Shown: positions 14,150 through 30,362 of the stretch, in pieces
Layout of the letters: each line of letters opens with the position of its first letter
Position numbering within the stretch: position 1 is the stretch's first letter
Source: Nissabacter sp. SGAir0207
Lineage (GTDB): Bacteria > Pseudomonadota > Gammaproteobacteria > Enterobacterales > Enterobacteriaceae
Length of the DNA stretch: 64,000 nt
Reading direction: 5' to 3'
NCBI RefSeq assembly: GCF_005491205.1
Contig: NZ_CP028035.1
Span: 3,596,001-3,660,000, forward strand
Notes under the pieces: generated by a model
What the model was told of the DNA's origin: nothing
The model's database searches: none
Seen by the model: the letters and a program-made list of their open reading frames with translations, nothing else
Program-made: the position numbers and the translations under genes

Positions 14150-15100
14150 ATGACCAAGAAAGACCAATCGCTGGCGACGCCCTATCTACAGTTTGATCGA
14201 ACCCAATGGGCGGCGCTGCGTGATTCAGTCCCCCTCACGCTGACGGAAGAAGAGATCGTCAAGTTAAAAGGGATCAATGAAGATTTGTCTTTAGAGGAAG
14301 TGGCACAGATCTATCTGCCCCTTTCACGACTGTTAAATTTCTACATCAGCTCTAACTTGCGTCGTCAGGCGGTGCTCGAGCAATTCCTTGGTACTGATGG
14401 GCAAAAAATTCCCTATGTTATCGGCATTGCCGGTAGTGTGGCGGTCGGGAAAAGCACGACAGCTCGCTTGCTTCAGGCGTTACTCAGCCGGTGGCCTGAG
14501 CATCGTACTGTTGAACTCATTACCACCGATGGCTTCTTGCATCCGAACAAGGTATTGCAGGAACGTGGATTAATGAAGAAGAAAGGCTTCCCGCAATCCT
14601 ATGATATGCACAACCTGGTGCGTTTTGTTTCTGAAGTAAAATCTGGTGCCCAGAAAGTCACTGCGCCTGTTTACTCGCATCTTATTTACGACATCATTCC
14701 TGATGGCAATAAAACAATAGAGCAGCCAGATATTTTGATCCTTGAGGGATTGAATGTCCTACAGAGCGGCATGGATTATCCGCATGATCCACATCGTGTA
14801 TTTGTCTCTGATTTTGTGGACTTTTCTATTTATGTTGATGCCCCGGAAGCGTTGCTGCAACGGTGGTATATCAATCGTTTCCTGAAGTTCCGCCAAGGCG
14901 CATTCTCAGATCCCAACTCCTACTTCCATAATTATGCGAAGTTGCCAGAACCGGAGGCGATTAATATCGCTACGCAGTTATGGCAGGAGATTAATGGGTT
15001 GAACCTGCAACAAAATATATTACCGACCCGGGAACGCGCTAGCTTAATTATGACGAAAAGTGCCAATCATGCCGTCGAATCGGTACGCTTAAGAAAATAG
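14150..15100 (+). CDS. coaA: Type I pantothenate kinase
   Basis: Phosphorylates pantothenate, the first and feedback-regulated step of coenzyme A synthesis. The product is 316 residues, equal to E. coli CoaA. The P-loop GSVAVGKST is at residues 95-103, followed by the conserved TTDGFLHP and KKGFPQSYD segments. It is the only plus-strand gene in the first 26 kb and is divergent from the tRNA operon and convergent with birA, the same arrangement as in E. coli. Confidence 0.98.
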   Translation: MTKKDQSLATPYLQFDRTQWAALRDSVPLTLTEEEIVKLKGINEDLSLEEVAQIYLPLSRLLNFYISSNLRRQAVLEQFLGTDGQKIPYVIGIAGSVAVGKSTTARLLQALLSRWPEHRTVELITTDGFLHPNKVLQERGLMKKKGFPQSYDMHNLVRFVSEVKSGAQKVTAPVYSHLIYDIIPDGNKTIEQPDILILEGLNVLQSGMDYPHDPHRVFVSDFVDFSIYVDAPEALLQRWYINRFLKFRQGAFSDPNSYFHNYAKLPEPEAINIATQLWQEINGLNLQQNILPTRERASLIMTKSANHAVESVRLRK

Positions 15101-15125
15101 AGGCGGGGGTGTCCCCCACCCTGAG

Positions 15126-16085
15126 TTATGCGCTGCGCAGGGAGATTTCGCCACCAATAAAGGGCTTGATCTCCCCTTCACGTTCCAACAGCAGCCCGCC
15201 CTGATTATCGATTCCTCGTGCAATGCCGAATATCTCCTGTTCGCCAATCAACAGTTTTACCTGGCGATCCTTGAAATTATCCAGCCGATTCCAGCGCGAA
15301 ATAAATGGCACTAAGCCCTCAATCTCAAACTGGCGTAAGGCCTGACGCAACTCTTTTAAGATCATGGCTGTCAGTTGATTGCGATCAATATTCACGCCCG
15401 CCTCTTGCAGGTTAATCCAGCCCTGATTGATAGCCTGACTGGATGATTCACGCATTGCCAGATTGATACCGGCACCGATAACCAGTTGAGCCGCATCACC
15501 GGTTTTTCCTGTCAGTTCTACCAGAATTCCAGCCAGTTTCCGGTCACGCAGGTAGAGATCATTAGGCCATTTGACCCGCACATCTTCTGCACCCAGGTTC
15601 TGCAAGACTTCCGCCATCACGATACCGATAACCAGGCTCAATCCCATGGCGGCAGCAGGCCCCTGCTCCAGACGCCAGAACATCGATAGATAGAGGTTTG
15701 CTCCAAATGGCGAAACCCATTGCCGGCCGCGCCTTCCCCGGCCTGCTTGCTGATATTCAGCCACACACGCGTCACCCGATTTCAATTGGTGAATGCGTTC
15801 CATCAAGTATTGGTTGGTGGAGTCGATGACGGATAACACCGTCACTTGCCCTTCCGCCAGGGTCGTCAGAATCTTCTCTTCATCCAGTAACTGTATGGGT
15901 GCAGGCAAGCTATAGCCCTTACCTGGAACGGTAAAGATATCCAAGCCCCATTCGCGGATAGTGTGGATATGCTTGTTAACCGCAGCGCGGCTCATGCCCA
16001 ATGCTGTGCCCAGCTGTTCGCCAGAGTGGAACTCGCCGTCAGCAAGGATCGCGATCAGCCGTAAAGGGGTGGTGTAATCTTTCAT
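15126..16085 (-). CDS. birA: Biotin-protein ligase / biotin operon repressor
   Basis: Bifunctional protein: attaches biotin to the AccB carrier and, as a dimer with biotinyl-5'-AMP, represses the bio operon. It is 319 residues. The N-terminal winged helix (about residues 1-60, with [17 protein letters not shown] as the recognition helix) is present, so this is the repressor-type enzyme. The ligase signature GRGRRG is at 115-120, KWPNDLYL at 172-179 and the catalytic Lys183 in RKLAGILVE. It overlaps murB by four bases. Confidence 0.98.
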   Translation of the reverse strand: MKDYTTPLRLIAILADGEFHSGEQLGTALGMSRAAVNKHIHTIREWGLDIFTVPGKGYSLPAPIQLLDEEKILTTLAEGQVTVLSVIDSTNQYLMERIHQLKSGDACVAEYQQAGRGRRGRQWVSPFGANLYLSMFWRLEQGPAAAMGLSLVIGIVMAEVLQNLGAEDVRVKWPNDLYLRDRKLAGILVELTGKTGDAAQLVIGAGINLAMRESSSQAINQGWINLQEAGVNIDRNQLTAMILKELRQALRQFEIEGLVPFISRWNRLDNFKDRQVKLLIGEQEIFGIARGIDNQGGLLLEREGEIKPFIGGEISLRSA

Positions 16086-17116
16086 GCCAATGCTCCTACT
16101 GCGTCCACTTCTCCATGAGCCGCAATAAAACGCACCTCAGGCTCCAACCAAATACCAAAGCGTTCTGCTACCGTTTCACGCACATGCCGGGCCAGGGCCT
16201 TAATTTCTGCACCTGACGCTCCACCCTGATTAATCAATACCAGCGCCTGATGACGGTGAACAGCTGCGGCGCCTTGGACATATCCTTTCAAATGGCACTG
16301 GTCAATTAACCAGCCAGCCGCCAATTTGATAGCCCCATCGGGCTGAGGGTAGGCCGGCACGGTCGGAAACTCTTCTTTAATTTTCTCAAATGCCGCCGGC
16401 TGCACAACGGGGTTTTTGAAGAAGCTACCTGCATTCCCAGTGACAGCAGGATCAGGTAATTTACTGCGCCGCATTTGGCAGACCGCTTCAAACACCTCTT
16501 TTGCGGTAACCGTGGTGCTGTCCAGATTACGCAGATCGCCATAGGCCAATACCGGCTGCCACTGTTTGGTGAGTTTGAAACCAACGGCAATGACCGCGTA
16601 TCCTTGGCGATAATGATGCTTGAATACACTTTCACGGTATCCAAATTGACAGGCTTCGTTACTTAAGCGGAATGTTTTACCGTTCTCCAGATCGAGCACG
16701 TCCACATATTCACATACCTGTTTTAATTCGACGCCATAGGCACCGATATTTTGGATTGGCGAGGAGCCTACACATCCTGGGATGAGCGCCAGATTCTCCA
16801 GGCCCATAATCCCCTGTTCCAGGGAATAACACACCAACTGATGCCAATTCTCACCGGCACCAACGTGCAGATGCCAATCAGTGGCCGTCTCAGTCAGGGC
16901 GATACCCATGATGCGGTTCAGGATAACAGTGCCACCAAAATCCTCGAGGAAAAGCATATTGCTCCCCTCGCCCATCAACAATACATCGTGTTGTTGATGC
17001 CTGGCTTCCTGCCATGCCGCGTGCAGCTGCTCCACAGTCGTCGCAATAACCAGCTGTTGGGCGCTGGCTGCTATATGGAAAGTATTATAGGGATGCAAAG
17101 ATACCGGATTAGCCAT
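16082..17116 (-). CDS. murB: UDP-N-acetylenolpyruvoylglucosamine reductase
   Basis: FAD/NADPH enzyme that reduces the enolpyruvyl group to form UDP-MurNAc in peptidoglycan synthesis. It is 344 residues. FAD-binding motifs GEGSNMLF (49-56) and [17 protein letters not shown] (112-128) are clear, and the proton-donating serine lies in [10 protein letters not shown] (Ser231). It has the type I architecture of enterics (YxxR loop at 160). It is translationally coupled to birA by a four-base overlap and lies directly after the rRNA operon. Confidence 0.98.
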   Translation of the reverse strand: MANPVSLHPYNTFHIAASAQQLVIATTVEQLHAAWQEARHQQHDVLLMGEGSNMLFLEDFGGTVILNRIMGIALTETATDWHLHVGAGENWHQLVCYSLEQGIMGLENLALIPGCVGSSPIQNIGAYGVELKQVCEYVDVLDLENGKTFRLSNEACQFGYRESVFKHHYRQGYAVIAVGFKLTKQWQPVLAYGDLRNLDSTTVTAKEVFEAVCQMRRSKLPDPAVTGNAGSFFKNPVVQPAAFEKIKEEFPTVPAYPQPDGAIKLAAGWLIDQCHLKGYVQGAAAVHRHQALVLINQGGASGAEIKALARHVRETVAERFGIWLEPEVRFIAAHGEVDAVGALA

Positions 17117-17293
17117 TACGAAAAACTCATCTCAACGTGATCCCAGGTAGTCTACCCGATCCTCATCAATGCAGATCGCTTGTTTATCAGTTATCGCTTC
17201 TGTAATGGAAATATTGAATTGATCAGCAGTGATTTTGGCGGGATAAACTAAACAAATAGCAGGAAAAATAAGCAAATTGCTGATTTTAAGACA

Positions 17294-17324
17294 ACAAAAA
17301 AGCCCCATGCTTTCGCATGAGGCT
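17294..17324 (-). terminator. rRNA operon terminator
   Basis: Minus strand: AGCCTCATGC, loop GAAA, GCATGGGGCT followed by TTTTTTGTTG. It begins 14 bases after the mature 3' end of 5S rRNA. Confidence 0.9.
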
Positions 17325-17337
17325 GTTTTGTGAATGG

Positions 17338-17457
17338 ATGCCTGGCAGTTCCCTACTCTCGCATGGGGAGACCCCACACTACCATCGGCGCTACGGCGTT
17401 TCACTTCTGAGTTCGGCATGGGGTCAGGTGGGACCACCGCGCTCGTGCCGCCAGGCA
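17338..17457 (-). rRNA. rrf: 5S ribosomal RNA
   Basis: A 120-base 5S rRNA. The terminal helix TGCCTGGC / GCCAGGCA is intact and internal sequence such as CCCCATGCCGAACTCAGAAG is unmistakable. There is a single copy, without a tRNA between it and the terminator. Confidence 0.97.
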
Positions 17458-17542
17458 AATTCTGTGCTCTGACCGCCCAGGGGGCCATCAGATATCTGAA
17501 CCAAGCTGAATATTGTGTCTCTGAAAACACCTTCGGTGTTGT

Positions 17543-20452
<2,910 letters not shown>

Positions 20453-20578
20453 TCACAACCCGAAGATGTTTCCATCAGGGTGTGATTATTTGAGAGACTC
20501 TCTTACATGCGCCATCTCTCAAGACTTCTACGGAGAGAGACAGGGCTGTAAGGTTTCAATTTTCAGCTTGTTCCAGAT

Positions 20579-20590
20579 TGTTAAAGAGCA
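20579..20590 (-). promoter_or_regulatory. boxA antitermination site in the 16S-23S spacer
   Basis: Minus strand TGCTCTTTAACA, identical to the rrn boxA core that binds NusB/S10 and keeps RNA polymerase resistant to Rho. It is located between tRNA-Glu and 23S. Confidence 0.85.
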
Positions 20591-20663
20591 AATATCGTAA
20601 ACCTGACTCGTAAGTCAGCTTTAAGATATCGGTTGATAATGTCTTTCACCCATCATCAGCAAG

Positions 20664-20739
20664 TGGCGTCCCCTAGGGGATTCGAACCCCTGTTACCGCC
20701 GTGAAAGGGCGGTGTCCTAGGCCTCTAGACGAAGGGGAC
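20664..20739 (-). tRNA. tRNA-Glu (anticodon TTC) in rRNA spacer
   Basis: A 76-base tRNA with encoded CCA. The acceptor stem GTCCCCT pairs with AGGGGAC, the anticodon loop is CTTTCAC and the T-loop is GTTCGAATC. It is the only tRNA in this spacer, making the operon the rrnB/C/E/G type rather than the Ile-Ala type. Confidence 0.97.
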
Positions 20740-20820
20740 ACATGGTCAGCTTCGCAGACGCTTTGCTCGTACATCTATCAGACAATCTGTGTGAGCACTG
20801 CACAGTCAAATATCTCTAGG

Positions 20821-22362
<1,542 letters not shown>

Positions 22363-22510
22363 AAAGCTTGATGTGCTACACAAGGTAGCGATGCTCAAAG
22401 GTTACTGTTTGAATTTTACTTCAGTTAGTCACTCTTCAAGACTTAATATTTTGTGCATCCGAAGATGCTTGATATCGTCTTGTGAGTGCCCACACAGATT
22501 GTCTGATAAA

Positions 22511-22523
22511 TTGTTAAAGAGCA
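22511..22523 (-). promoter_or_regulatory. Leader boxA
   Basis: Minus strand TGCTCTTTAACAA, the rrn antitermination element, upstream of 16S and downstream of P2. Confidence 0.85.
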
Positions 22524-22559
22524 GTCGTTACCGTTTCGTTTCGGTAACGTGGGAGGCAC

Positions 22560-22587
22560 ATATTACGCTTTCCCACCGGAGAGTCAA
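22560..22587 (-). promoter_or_regulatory. rRNA promoter P2
   Basis: Minus strand: -35 TTGACT (22582-22587), 16-base spacer, -10 TAATAT (22560-22565). Both the sequence and the position about 120 bases downstream of P1 match E. coli rrn P2. Confidence 0.85.
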
Positions 22588-22679
22588 GCACTATTTTCTA
22601 GTGTTTTCAGCGTTTCCGCTGAGGGCCTCTCCGCTGACCCGGCGACGTGTTGGTCGTTGTTCCCGGTCAGTGGAGGCGC

Positions 22680-22707
22680 ATTATAGGGAGTTCTCGGCGG
22701 GCCGCAA
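22680..22707 (-). promoter_or_regulatory. rRNA promoter P1
   Basis: Minus strand: -35 TTGCGG (22702-22707), 16-base spacer ending AACTCCC, -10 TATAAT (22680-22685), then a GCGCC discriminator typical of stringently controlled rRNA promoters. An A/T-rich UP-like stretch precedes the -35. Confidence 0.88.
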
Positions 22708-22779
22708 CCCCTAATTTTAAAAAATTATCTGACCGCAGTTTTTTTCACCATAACGCGGCAATAAACGGCGATATGCCTA

Positions 22780-23310
22780 CTATTTACCCGCGATTCGCGC
22801 GATTTCCTGGGCAAAGGCGGCCACATCGTTCCAGTCGGTGTACTCCACCTCTTTACTGGTGTCCGTCTCACCGCCAGTCATTTTCATAATAAAGCGGATC
22901 ATCACCTTATCCAGCCAGCGGTAGCGAGGGTAACGCAGGGCGCCAGCAAACACCGCGCTGCGTGTAGGCTGCCAGGGGGAAGCCAGCAGGAACTTGCGGA
23001 CATAGGGATTGGTCTGCGGCGTACGCTTTTCCGGTTTGCGTGCGGTGAGGTTCACGCCATAAAAAGCAGTGGGTAGCCGGTTCAGCATTTCGGCATGTTG
23101 TTTTACGAACTTATCCAGCGCCGGATTGAAGTGCCCATAGCGAATCGATGCGCCAATCACCACCACGCCATACTCTGCCAGCGGCAATTGCCCAGCGTCC
23201 TGAAGATCCACCACGTCGCATGGCAATGTCTCTTTCAGGCAGCTCGCCAGATAAGAGGCGATGGCACGGGTTTGTCCATCAGTAGTGGAATAGAGAAGGA
23301 GTGCTTTCAT
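22780..23310 (-). CDS. hemG: Menaquinone-dependent protoporphyrinogen IX dehydrogenase
   Basis: Flavodoxin-like FMN enzyme that oxidises protoporphyrinogen IX in heme synthesis, passing electrons to quinones. It is 176 residues (E. coli 181). The N-terminal phosphate-binding loop [12 protein letters not shown] is clear, and the C-terminal [15 protein letters not shown] matches the long-chain insert/tail region of HemG rather than true flavodoxins. It lies downstream of trkH by 18 bases and immediately before the rRNA promoters, as E. coli hemG precedes rrnA. Confidence 0.95.
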   Translation of the reverse strand: MKALLLYSTTDGQTRAIASYLASCLKETLPCDVVDLQDAGQLPLAEYGVVVIGASIRYGHFNPALDKFVKQHAEMLNRLPTAFYGVNLTARKPEKRTPQTNPYVRKFLLASPWQPTRSAVFAGALRYPRYRWLDKVMIRFIMKMTGGETDTSKEVEYTDWNDVAAFAQEIARIAGK

Positions 23311-23328
23311 CTGTTGCTCCTGTTTTGG

Positions 23329-24780
23329 TTAGTCACGCCAGAAGGTCGGGGTGAACAGTACCAAAAGGGTAAAAACTTCGAGCCGGCCGAACAGCATGGC
23401 AATCATCAGTATCCACTTTGCCGGCTCATTCATCGTATTAAAGTTGTCGGCGACCCCGCCCAGCCCTGGGCCAAGGTTATTCAGCGTCGCGGCAACCGCA
23501 GAAAAAGCGGTGAACTCATCCACGCCGGTGGCGCACACCGCCAGCATACAGACGATGAACACCAGCGCATACGCGGAAAAAAATCCCCAGATGGCCTCAA
23601 TGATGCGATCCGGCAGCATCCGGTTCCCCAGCTTAATGGTATAGACCGCATTGGGATGCACCAACCTTTTCATTTCACGTGAGCCTTGCAGGGAGAGCAG
23701 CAGCACGCGGATCACTTTCATCCCGCCGCCGGTCGAGCCAGCGCAGCCACCGATAAAGGAGGAGCAGAGCAGCAAAATTGGCAGGAACAGTGGCCAGCCC
23801 GCGATGCTGACCGTGGTATAGCCCGCGGTGGTGGACATGGAGACCGCCTGGAAGAAAGCCTGATTCAGCGCCAGCAGGCTGGATGGGTAGAGTTCATGCC
23901 GCCACAGCACCAGCGTGCAGATCGCCGTCAGGGTGCACTGTATCAGAATAAAGATGCGGAACTCCGGGTCACGCCAATAGACACCGATCCGGCGATTGGT
24001 GATCAGGGCGAAGTGCAGGCCAAAATTGCAGGCGGAGATCAGCAGGAACAGCGCCACCAGCGTATTAATGGTGGGATTGTTGAAGTAGCCGATGCTGGCA
24101 TCGTGGGTGGAGAACCCGCCAATGGCGATGGTCGAGAAGCTGTGGGTAATGGCATCGAACCACGGCATCCCGGCACCGCGCAGCGCCAGCGCACAACTGA
24201 TGGTCAACAGTAAATAGATAAGCCAGAGCGTTTTGGCGGTCTCCGCGATGCGCGGGCGCATTTTATTGTCTTTCAGTGGCCCCGGCATCTCTGCCCGGTA
24301 GAGCTGCATTCCCCCGACCCCCAGGATCGGCAGGATAGCCACGGCCAGCACGATAATGCCCATCCCACCAAACCATTGCAGCATCTGCCGGTAGAAGAGG
24401 ATGGCCTTCGGCAGGTGGTCCAGCCCCACCAGCACCGTAGCCCCGGTAGTGGTTAACCCGGAGAAGGATTCAAAGAGGGCATCGGTCAGTGAAAGCGCTG
24501 GCTTGTCAATAAAGAGGAAAGGGAGTGCCCCGACGCTGCCGAGCACTGTCCAGAACAGCACGACAATCAGGAAGCCCTCGCGCGCTTTCAGCGGCTGCTT
24601 CTGGGTTCGGTTGGGTAGCCAGAGCAGCACACCGATCAGCAGCGCGGCGACAAACGTTTGGATAAAGGCACGTCCCGCGCCGTCACGGTAGATCAGGGCG
24701 ACCGCGCCGGGCACCCACATGGTGCCGGAAAAGAGCATGACCAACAGCCCGACGATCCGGGTAATGGTGCGATATTGCAT
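23329..24780 (-). CDS. trkH: Potassium uptake channel subunit TrkH
   Basis: Ion-conducting subunit of the Trk K+ uptake system, working with the cytoplasmic ring protein TrkA. It is 483 residues, the same as E. coli. All four selectivity-filter P-loops are present: TTTGATVLVG, STIAIGGFS, STTAGYTTV and NNLGPGLGG. The GCAGSTGGGMKV segment that forms the gating loop is intact. It lies in the yigZ-trkH-hemG order found in E. coli, in one direction with short gaps. Confidence 0.98.
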   Translation of the reverse strand: MQYRTITRIVGLLVMLFSGTMWVPGAVALIYRDGAGRAFIQTFVAALLIGVLLWLPNRTQKQPLKAREGFLIVVLFWTVLGSVGALPFLFIDKPALSLTDALFESFSGLTTTGATVLVGLDHLPKAILFYRQMLQWFGGMGIIVLAVAILPILGVGGMQLYRAEMPGPLKDNKMRPRIAETAKTLWLIYLLLTISCALALRGAGMPWFDAITHSFSTIAIGGFSTHDASIGYFNNPTINTLVALFLLISACNFGLHFALITNRRIGVYWRDPEFRIFILIQCTLTAICTLVLWRHELYPSSLLALNQAFFQAVSMSTTAGYTTVSIAGWPLFLPILLLCSSFIGGCAGSTGGGMKVIRVLLLSLQGSREMKRLVHPNAVYTIKLGNRMLPDRIIEAIWGFFSAYALVFIVCMLAVCATGVDEFTAFSAVAATLNNLGPGLGGVADNFNTMNEPAKWILMIAMLFGRLEVFTLLVLFTPTFWRD

Positions 24781-24800
24781 GGCGCCTCTCCGTAGGCGAT

Positions 24801-25424
24801 TTATGACGGCGGAGAGGATACCGGTTTTAGTGTGAGCGCCCCCCGGCTCAGATCACGCAAACGTGCGGAAACCGTTTCGGTCACGGTTTGCGGCAGCGCC
24901 ACCCGTAACCTGACCTGCGCGCCATACTCGCCCTCCAGCAGCGTGCCCTGATACTGCGCCAGCAGCGTCTCAATCATGGAGAGCTGCGCATAGTCACACA
25001 GCAGGAAGAACTCGGCCTGCGGCACCTTCTGCTGGGTGGGCAGGCTTTTCAGCGCCTGTTGTACGCCGCTGCCATAAGCTTTCACCAACCCGCCGGTGCC
25101 CAGCTTGATGCCGCCATAGTAGCGCACTACCACGGCGACCACCTCCCCTACCCCGCTGCCGAGCAGTTGGGCAAGGATTGGCTTGCCCGCCGTGCCGGAA
25201 GGCTCGCCATCATCAGAGAAGCCGAGCTGCTGGGAATCCCCCGGCGCGCCCGCCACAAACGCCCAGCAGTGGTGCCGGGCGTCGGGGTGTTCCTGTCGGC
25301 ACTGCTGGACGAACGCCTTGGCGGCTTCCGTTCCCTCCGCATGGGCCAGCAGAGTGATGAAGCGGCTCTTTTTAATCTCTTCGCTGACGGTGACCGTTTC
25401 AGCGGGTATTGGGTAGGGTTGCAT
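24801..25424 (-). CDS. yigZ: IMPACT-family protein YigZ
   Basis: UPF0029/IMPACT-family protein of 207 residues; its biochemical role is not settled. Family signatures are clear: KKSRFITLLAHAEG at the start, HHCWAFVAG, the glycine-rich GFSDDGEPSGTAGKPIL and VRYYGGIKLGTGGLVKAYG. A C-terminal domain of EF-G-V-like fold follows from about residue 135. Its ATG overlaps the pepQ stop by one base (TGATG), so translation is coupled to pepQ. Confidence 0.95.
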   Translation of the reverse strand: MQPYPIPAETVTVSEEIKKSRFITLLAHAEGTEAAKAFVQQCRQEHPDARHHCWAFVAGAPGDSQQLGFSDDGEPSGTAGKPILAQLLGSGVGEVVAVVVRYYGGIKLGTGGLVKAYGSGVQQALKSLPTQQKVPQAEFFLLCDYAQLSMIETLLAQYQGTLLEGEYGAQVRLRVALPQTVTETVSARLRDLSRGALTLKPVSSPPS

Positions 25425-26755
25425 CAGGCCAGTTTCAGGTCGCGGGTCATGTTCTCAATGCGATCCGCGTGGATGACCACGTTGTCCTCAATGCGGATAC
25501 CGCCGTAAGGCTTCAGCGCCTCAATGCGCGACCAGTTGAAGTGCTGGCTGAACTCCCCTTCCCGCCACGGTGCCAACAGGGAATCAATAAAGTAGAGGCC
25601 CGGCTCGATGGTCAGCACCATGCCCGGCTCCAGCACACGGGTACAGCGCAGGAAAGGATAGCGGGAGGGCGCGGCGAGATGGGTGCCGTGGTCATCCTGC
25701 ATAAAGCCGGCGACGTCATGCACCTGCAACCCCAGCGGATGTCCCAGTCCATGTGGCAGGAATGGCGTGGTCAGCCCCTGCTCCACCATTGCTTCCTCAC
25801 TCAGCCCCTGCACCAGATCGTGCTTTTTCAGCAGGCTGGCGATGCGGTGGTGCATCTGCACATGGTAATCGGTGTAACGGGTGCCCGGCTTGAGGGTGGC
25901 GATCACCGCCAGCTCCTGCTCATTGAGATCGCTGACCAGCGCCGCGAAATCGCTCTCTGGCTGGGCGGCATAGGTGCGGGTGATGTCAGCGGCATAGCCG
26001 TTATACTCCGCGCCCGCATCCAGCAGGAAACTGCGTAGCTCCGCCGGGGCGCGCTGCTCCAGCTGCGTATAGTGCAGCACCGCCGCATGCTCATTCAGCG
26101 CCACAATGTTGCCGTAGGGCACATCGGTATCGCGGTGGCCGGTGGCGGTCAGGTAGGCCATATTGATGTCGAACTCGCTAAGGCCAGAGAGGAATGCCTC
26201 ATACGCCGCCTGATGGCCCGCCACCGCCAGCTTCTGCGCCTCACGCATACAGGCCAGCTCATAGCCGGTCTTGTAGGCACGGTAGTAATGAAGATAGTCA
26301 ATCACGCCCTGCGGGTTGATGTTATCGGCGCTAAAGCCAAGCTGGCGCGCGCGCGGCTGGGCGTAACCGAGGTAAGCGATGCGCTCGCGGGCGGCGGGCA
26401 GCAGGCTGGCAATCTCATCGGCGCTCTTGAGCGCGATGACTTCGACCTCTTCCGTCCAGAAGCTCTCCGGCAGCGGTTCCACCTTGTGCCAGTAATCCAC
26501 CGGCGCGTAGAACCACAGCTTCGGCTTGTTCACGCCATCCACCCACAGCCAGCAGTGCGGCACCTGGGTGACCGGCACCCACGCCTTGAACTGGGGATTG
26601 ACCTTGAAGGGGTAGTCATGGTCATCCAGGAATACCGTCAGCGGCTCGCCGGAGTGGATCAGCAAACCGTCGAGCTGATGGCGCGTCAGCGCCTCGCGGG
26701 TCCGTTGCTGGAGGGTAGCGATATGGTCTTTATAAAGCGAAGAGAGCGTTTCCAT
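25424..26755 (-). CDS. pepQ: Xaa-Pro dipeptidase (prolidase)
   Basis: Two-metal M24B peptidase that cleaves X-Pro dipeptides and also hydrolyses some organophosphates. From the ATG at 26755 the product is 443 residues, equal to E. coli; an in-frame GTG one codon upstream is possible but AGGA lies seven bases from the ATG. Metal ligands are in [19 protein letters not shown] (two Asp), [10 protein letters not shown] (His), LTIEPGLYF (Glu) and [10 protein letters not shown] (Glu). It is divergent from fadB, as in E. coli. Confidence 0.96.
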   Translation of the reverse strand: METLSSLYKDHIATLQQRTREALTRHQLDGLLIHSGEPLTVFLDDHDYPFKVNPQFKAWVPVTQVPHCWLWVDGVNKPKLWFYAPVDYWHKVEPLPESFWTEEVEVIALKSADEIASLLPAARERIAYLGYAQPRARQLGFSADNINPQGVIDYLHYYRAYKTGYELACMREAQKLAVAGHQAAYEAFLSGLSEFDINMAYLTATGHRDTDVPYGNIVALNEHAAVLHYTQLEQRAPAELRSFLLDAGAEYNGYAADITRTYAAQPESDFAALVSDLNEQELAVIATLKPGTRYTDYHVQMHHRIASLLKKHDLVQGLSEEAMVEQGLTTPFLPHGLGHPLGLQVHDVAGFMQDDHGTHLAAPSRYPFLRCTRVLEPGMVLTIEPGLYFIDSLLAPWREGEFSQHFNWSRIEALKPYGGIRIEDNVVIHADRIENMTRDLKLA

Positions 26756-26876
26756 CACAGTATCCTTTTAGCTTCACATGATCCGGGCATATTACCACAG
26801 CCGCAGTAGGGGCGTAGCCTCCAGAGGTTTGTGATCCCCCCGGCAAATAAACAACGTTTCATTTGCAAATTATTAA

Positions 26877-26915
26877 CATAATCACCACACTCCCTGACAT
26901 CTGGTCATACCAGTT
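26877..26915 (+). promoter_or_regulatory. fadBA promoter region with FadR operator
   Basis: The 17-base ATCTGGTCATACCAGTT at 26899-26915 is a near-palindrome matching the FadR operator of E. coli fadBA. A possible -10, CATAAT, at 26877-26882 would place the start of transcription near 26889, so the operator would cover about +10 to +26, as in E. coli. Long-chain acyl-CoA binding to FadR would relieve repression. The -35 is not clear. Confidence 0.75.
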
Positions 26916-26939
26916 CATGCGCTGATTCAGGAGAGAGAG

Positions 26940-29129
26940 ATGCTCTATCAAGGCGATACCCTGCACCTACACTGGCTGGAGAACGGCATTGCCGAGCTGG
27001 TGTTTGATGCCCCAGGCTCGGTCAATAAGCTCGACACCAAAACGGTCGCCAGCCTGGGCGAAGCCGTTGCGGTACTGGAATCCCTGCCCAATCTGCAAGG
27101 TGTACTGCTGCGTTCCAGCAAGGCCGCCTTTATTGTTGGGGCGGATATCACCGAATTCCTGTCACTGTTTGACGCGCCGCCAGAGAAGCTGACCGCGTGG
27201 CTGGGCTTTGCCAACCAAATCTTCAACCGGCTGGAGGATCTGCCCGTCCCGACGCTGTCGGCGATCAATGGCTATGCCCTTGGCGGCGGGTGTGAGTGCG
27301 TACTCGCGACCGACCTGCGCGTCGCCACGCCAGACGCCCGCATCGGCCTGCCGGAGACCAAGCTGGGCATCATGCCGGGCTTCGGCGGCTCCGTCCGCCT
27401 GCCACGCCTGCTGGGGGCGGACAGCGCGATGGAGATCATCACCGCTGGCAAAGATCTCCCGGCGGCGGAAGCATTGAAACTGGGGCTGGTGGATGCAGTG
27501 GTCAGCGACGAGAAGCTGCTGCCAGCGGCCTTGCAGATGTTGCGTCAGGCGATCGACGGCCAGCTCGACTGGCGTGCGGCACGCCAACCAAAGCTGGAGC
27601 CACTGAAGCTCTCCAGGATTGAGGCGGCGATGAGTTTCAATGTCGCCAAGGGGCTGGTGATGCAACAGGCTGGCCCGCACTACCCGGCCCCGCTGGCGGC
27701 GGTCAAGACCATTGAGGCCGCGGCGAAGCATGGCCGGGAGGAGGCGCTGAAGTTGGAGACCGCCGCCTTTGTGCCGCTGGCTGGCTCGCCGCAGGCGCGC
27801 GCGCTGGTGGGCATCTTCCTCAACGACCAGTATGTGAAGGGCGAGGCGAAAAAGCGGGCTAAGCAGACTCAGGCACCGACCAAAGCGGCAGTGCTGGGCG
27901 CGGGCATCATGGGCGGCGGCATCGCTTACCAGTCAGCGCTGAAAGGCGTGCCGGTGCTGATGAAGGATATTAATGAGAAGTCCCTGACGCTCGGCATGAA
28001 TGAAGCGGGCAAATTGCTCAACAAGCAACTGGAGCGCGGCAAGCTGGATGGGCTGGGGCTGGCAAAAACCCTCGCCGCCATCCAGCCGACGCTGGCCTAC
28101 GCCGGTCTGGATCAGGTGCAGGTGGTAGTGGAAGCGGTAGTAGAGAACCCGAAAGTCAAAGCCGCGGTGCTGGCCGAAGCCGAGGCGCAACTGGACGCAC
28201 AGTGCGTGCTGGCCTCCAACACCTCCACTATCCCCATTAGCCAGCTGGCGCAGGCGCTGAAGCGGCCAGAAAACTTCTGTGGTATGCACTTTTTCAACCC
28301 GGTGCACCGGATGCCGCTGGTCGAAGTGGTGCGCGGCAAGCAGACCTCTGACCGCACGCTGGCGACGGTGGTGGCCTACGCCCTCCAGATGGGCAAGACG
28401 CCGGTGGTGGTGAATGACTGCCCCGGCTTCTTCGTCAACCGCGTGCTGTTCCCCTATCTGGCCGGTTTCAGCCTGCTGCTGCGCGACGGCGCGGACTTCC
28501 GCCAGGTCGATAAGGTGATGGAGAAACAGTTTGGCTGGCCGATGGGGCCAGCTTACCTGCTGGATGTGGTCGGCCTCGACACCGCCCACCACGCGCAGGC
28601 CGTGATGGCGCAAGGCTTCCCGGATCGGATGGGCAAAGATTACCGCGATGCGGTGGACGTGCTGTTTGAACAGCAGCGCTTTGGCCAGAAGAGCGGCGCG
28701 GGCTTCTACCGTTACAGTGAAGACAGCAAAGGCAAGCCGCGCAAAACGCCGGATGAGGCGGTTGATCCGCTGCTGGCGGCGGTGCGTGGCGCGGATCGTG
28801 ATTTTGGCGGTGAGGAGATTATCGCGCGCATGATGATCCCGATGATCAACGAAGTGGTGCGCTGTCTGGAGGAGCGGATTATCGCCAGCCCGGCCGAAGC
28901 GGATATCGCGCTGGTCTACGGTCTGGGCTTCCCTCCCTTCCACGGCGGGGTGTTCCGCTATCTGGACACGCTGGGCAGCCGCCACTATGTGGCACTGGCC
29001 GACCGCTACGCCGCGCTGGGGCCGCTCTACCAGGTGCCCGCCGGGCTGCGTGCCAAGGCGGAGAGCAATGGCCGCTACTACCCTGAAACCACGCCGCCGG
29101 TGGATATCGCCGCCGGCACGCCGGCATGA
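26940..29129 (+). CDS. fadB: Fatty acid oxidation complex subunit alpha
   Basis: Multifunctional beta-oxidation protein: enoyl-CoA hydratase, 3-hydroxyacyl-CoA dehydrogenase, isomerase and epimerase, in complex with FadA. It is 729 residues, as in E. coli. The crotonase domain has the catalytic Glu119 ([11 protein letters not shown]) and Glu139 (GLPETKLG). The dehydrogenase Rossmann motif [13 protein letters not shown] starts at 318 and the catalytic His450 is in [12 protein letters not shown]. It is the first gene of fadBA, five bases before fadA. Confidence 0.99.
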   Translation: MLYQGDTLHLHWLENGIAELVFDAPGSVNKLDTKTVASLGEAVAVLESLPNLQGVLLRSSKAAFIVGADITEFLSLFDAPPEKLTAWLGFANQIFNRLEDLPVPTLSAINGYALGGGCECVLATDLRVATPDARIGLPETKLGIMPGFGGSVRLPRLLGADSAMEIITAGKDLPAAEALKLGLVDAVVSDEKLLPAALQMLRQAIDGQLDWRAARQPKLEPLKLSRIEAAMSFNVAKGLVMQQAGPHYPAPLAAVKTIEAAAKHGREEALKLETAAFVPLAGSPQARALVGIFLNDQYVKGEAKKRAKQTQAPTKAAVLGAGIMGGGIAYQSALKGVPVLMKDINEKSLTLGMNEAGKLLNKQLERGKLDGLGLAKTLAAIQPTLAYAGLDQVQVVVEAVVENPKVKAAVLAEAEAQLDAQCVLASNTSTIPISQLAQALKRPENFCGMHFFNPVHRMPLVEVVRGKQTSDRTLATVVAYALQMGKTPVVVNDCPGFFVNRVLFPYLAGFSLLLRDGADFRQVDKVMEKQFGWPMGPAYLLDVVGLDTAHHAQAVMAQGFPDRMGKDYRDAVDVLFEQQRFGQKSGAGFYRYSEDSKGKPRKTPDEAVDPLLAAVRGADRDFGGEEIIARMMIPMINEVVRCLEERIIASPAEADIALVYGLGFPPFHGGVFRYLDTLGSRHYVALADRYAALGPLYQVPAGLRAKAESNGRYYPETTPPVDIAAGTPA

Positions 29130-29134
29130 GGTGA

Positions 29135-30304
<1,170 letters not shown>

Positions 30305-30313
30305 CGGCAGACG

Positions 30314-30344
30314 AAAAAAAACCGCCCACTTGGGCGGTTTTTTT
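30314..30344. terminator. Bidirectional terminator between fadA and fre
   Basis: A-run, ACCGCCCA, loop, TGGGCGGT, T-run: the stem is flanked by A- and T-tracts and can end transcription of both fadBA (plus) and ubiD-fre (minus). Confidence 0.9.
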
Positions 30345-30362
30345 ATGGCGCGCAATCAGCAA

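Larger units (their letters stand above)
22363..22779 (-). promoter_or_regulatory. rRNA operon promoter and leader region
   Basis: This 417-base gap between hemG and 16S contains promoters P1 and P2 (separate entries), an AT-rich UP-element-like stretch at about 22711-22730 and the leader with boxA at 22511-22523. Because the hemG stop is only about 70 bases upstream of P1, Fis sites would have to overlap the 3' end of hemG. No other gene is seen. Confidence 0.85.

Noticed and set aside
13975..14157. 60-codon minus-strand frame upstream of coaA
   Set aside because: No ribosome-binding site, no similarity by eye, and it overlaps the coaA start and the probable coaA promoter.
22373..22714. 113-codon plus-strand frame upstream of 16S
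   Set aside because: It covers the rRNA leader and promoters P1/P2 on the other strand and has no coding features.
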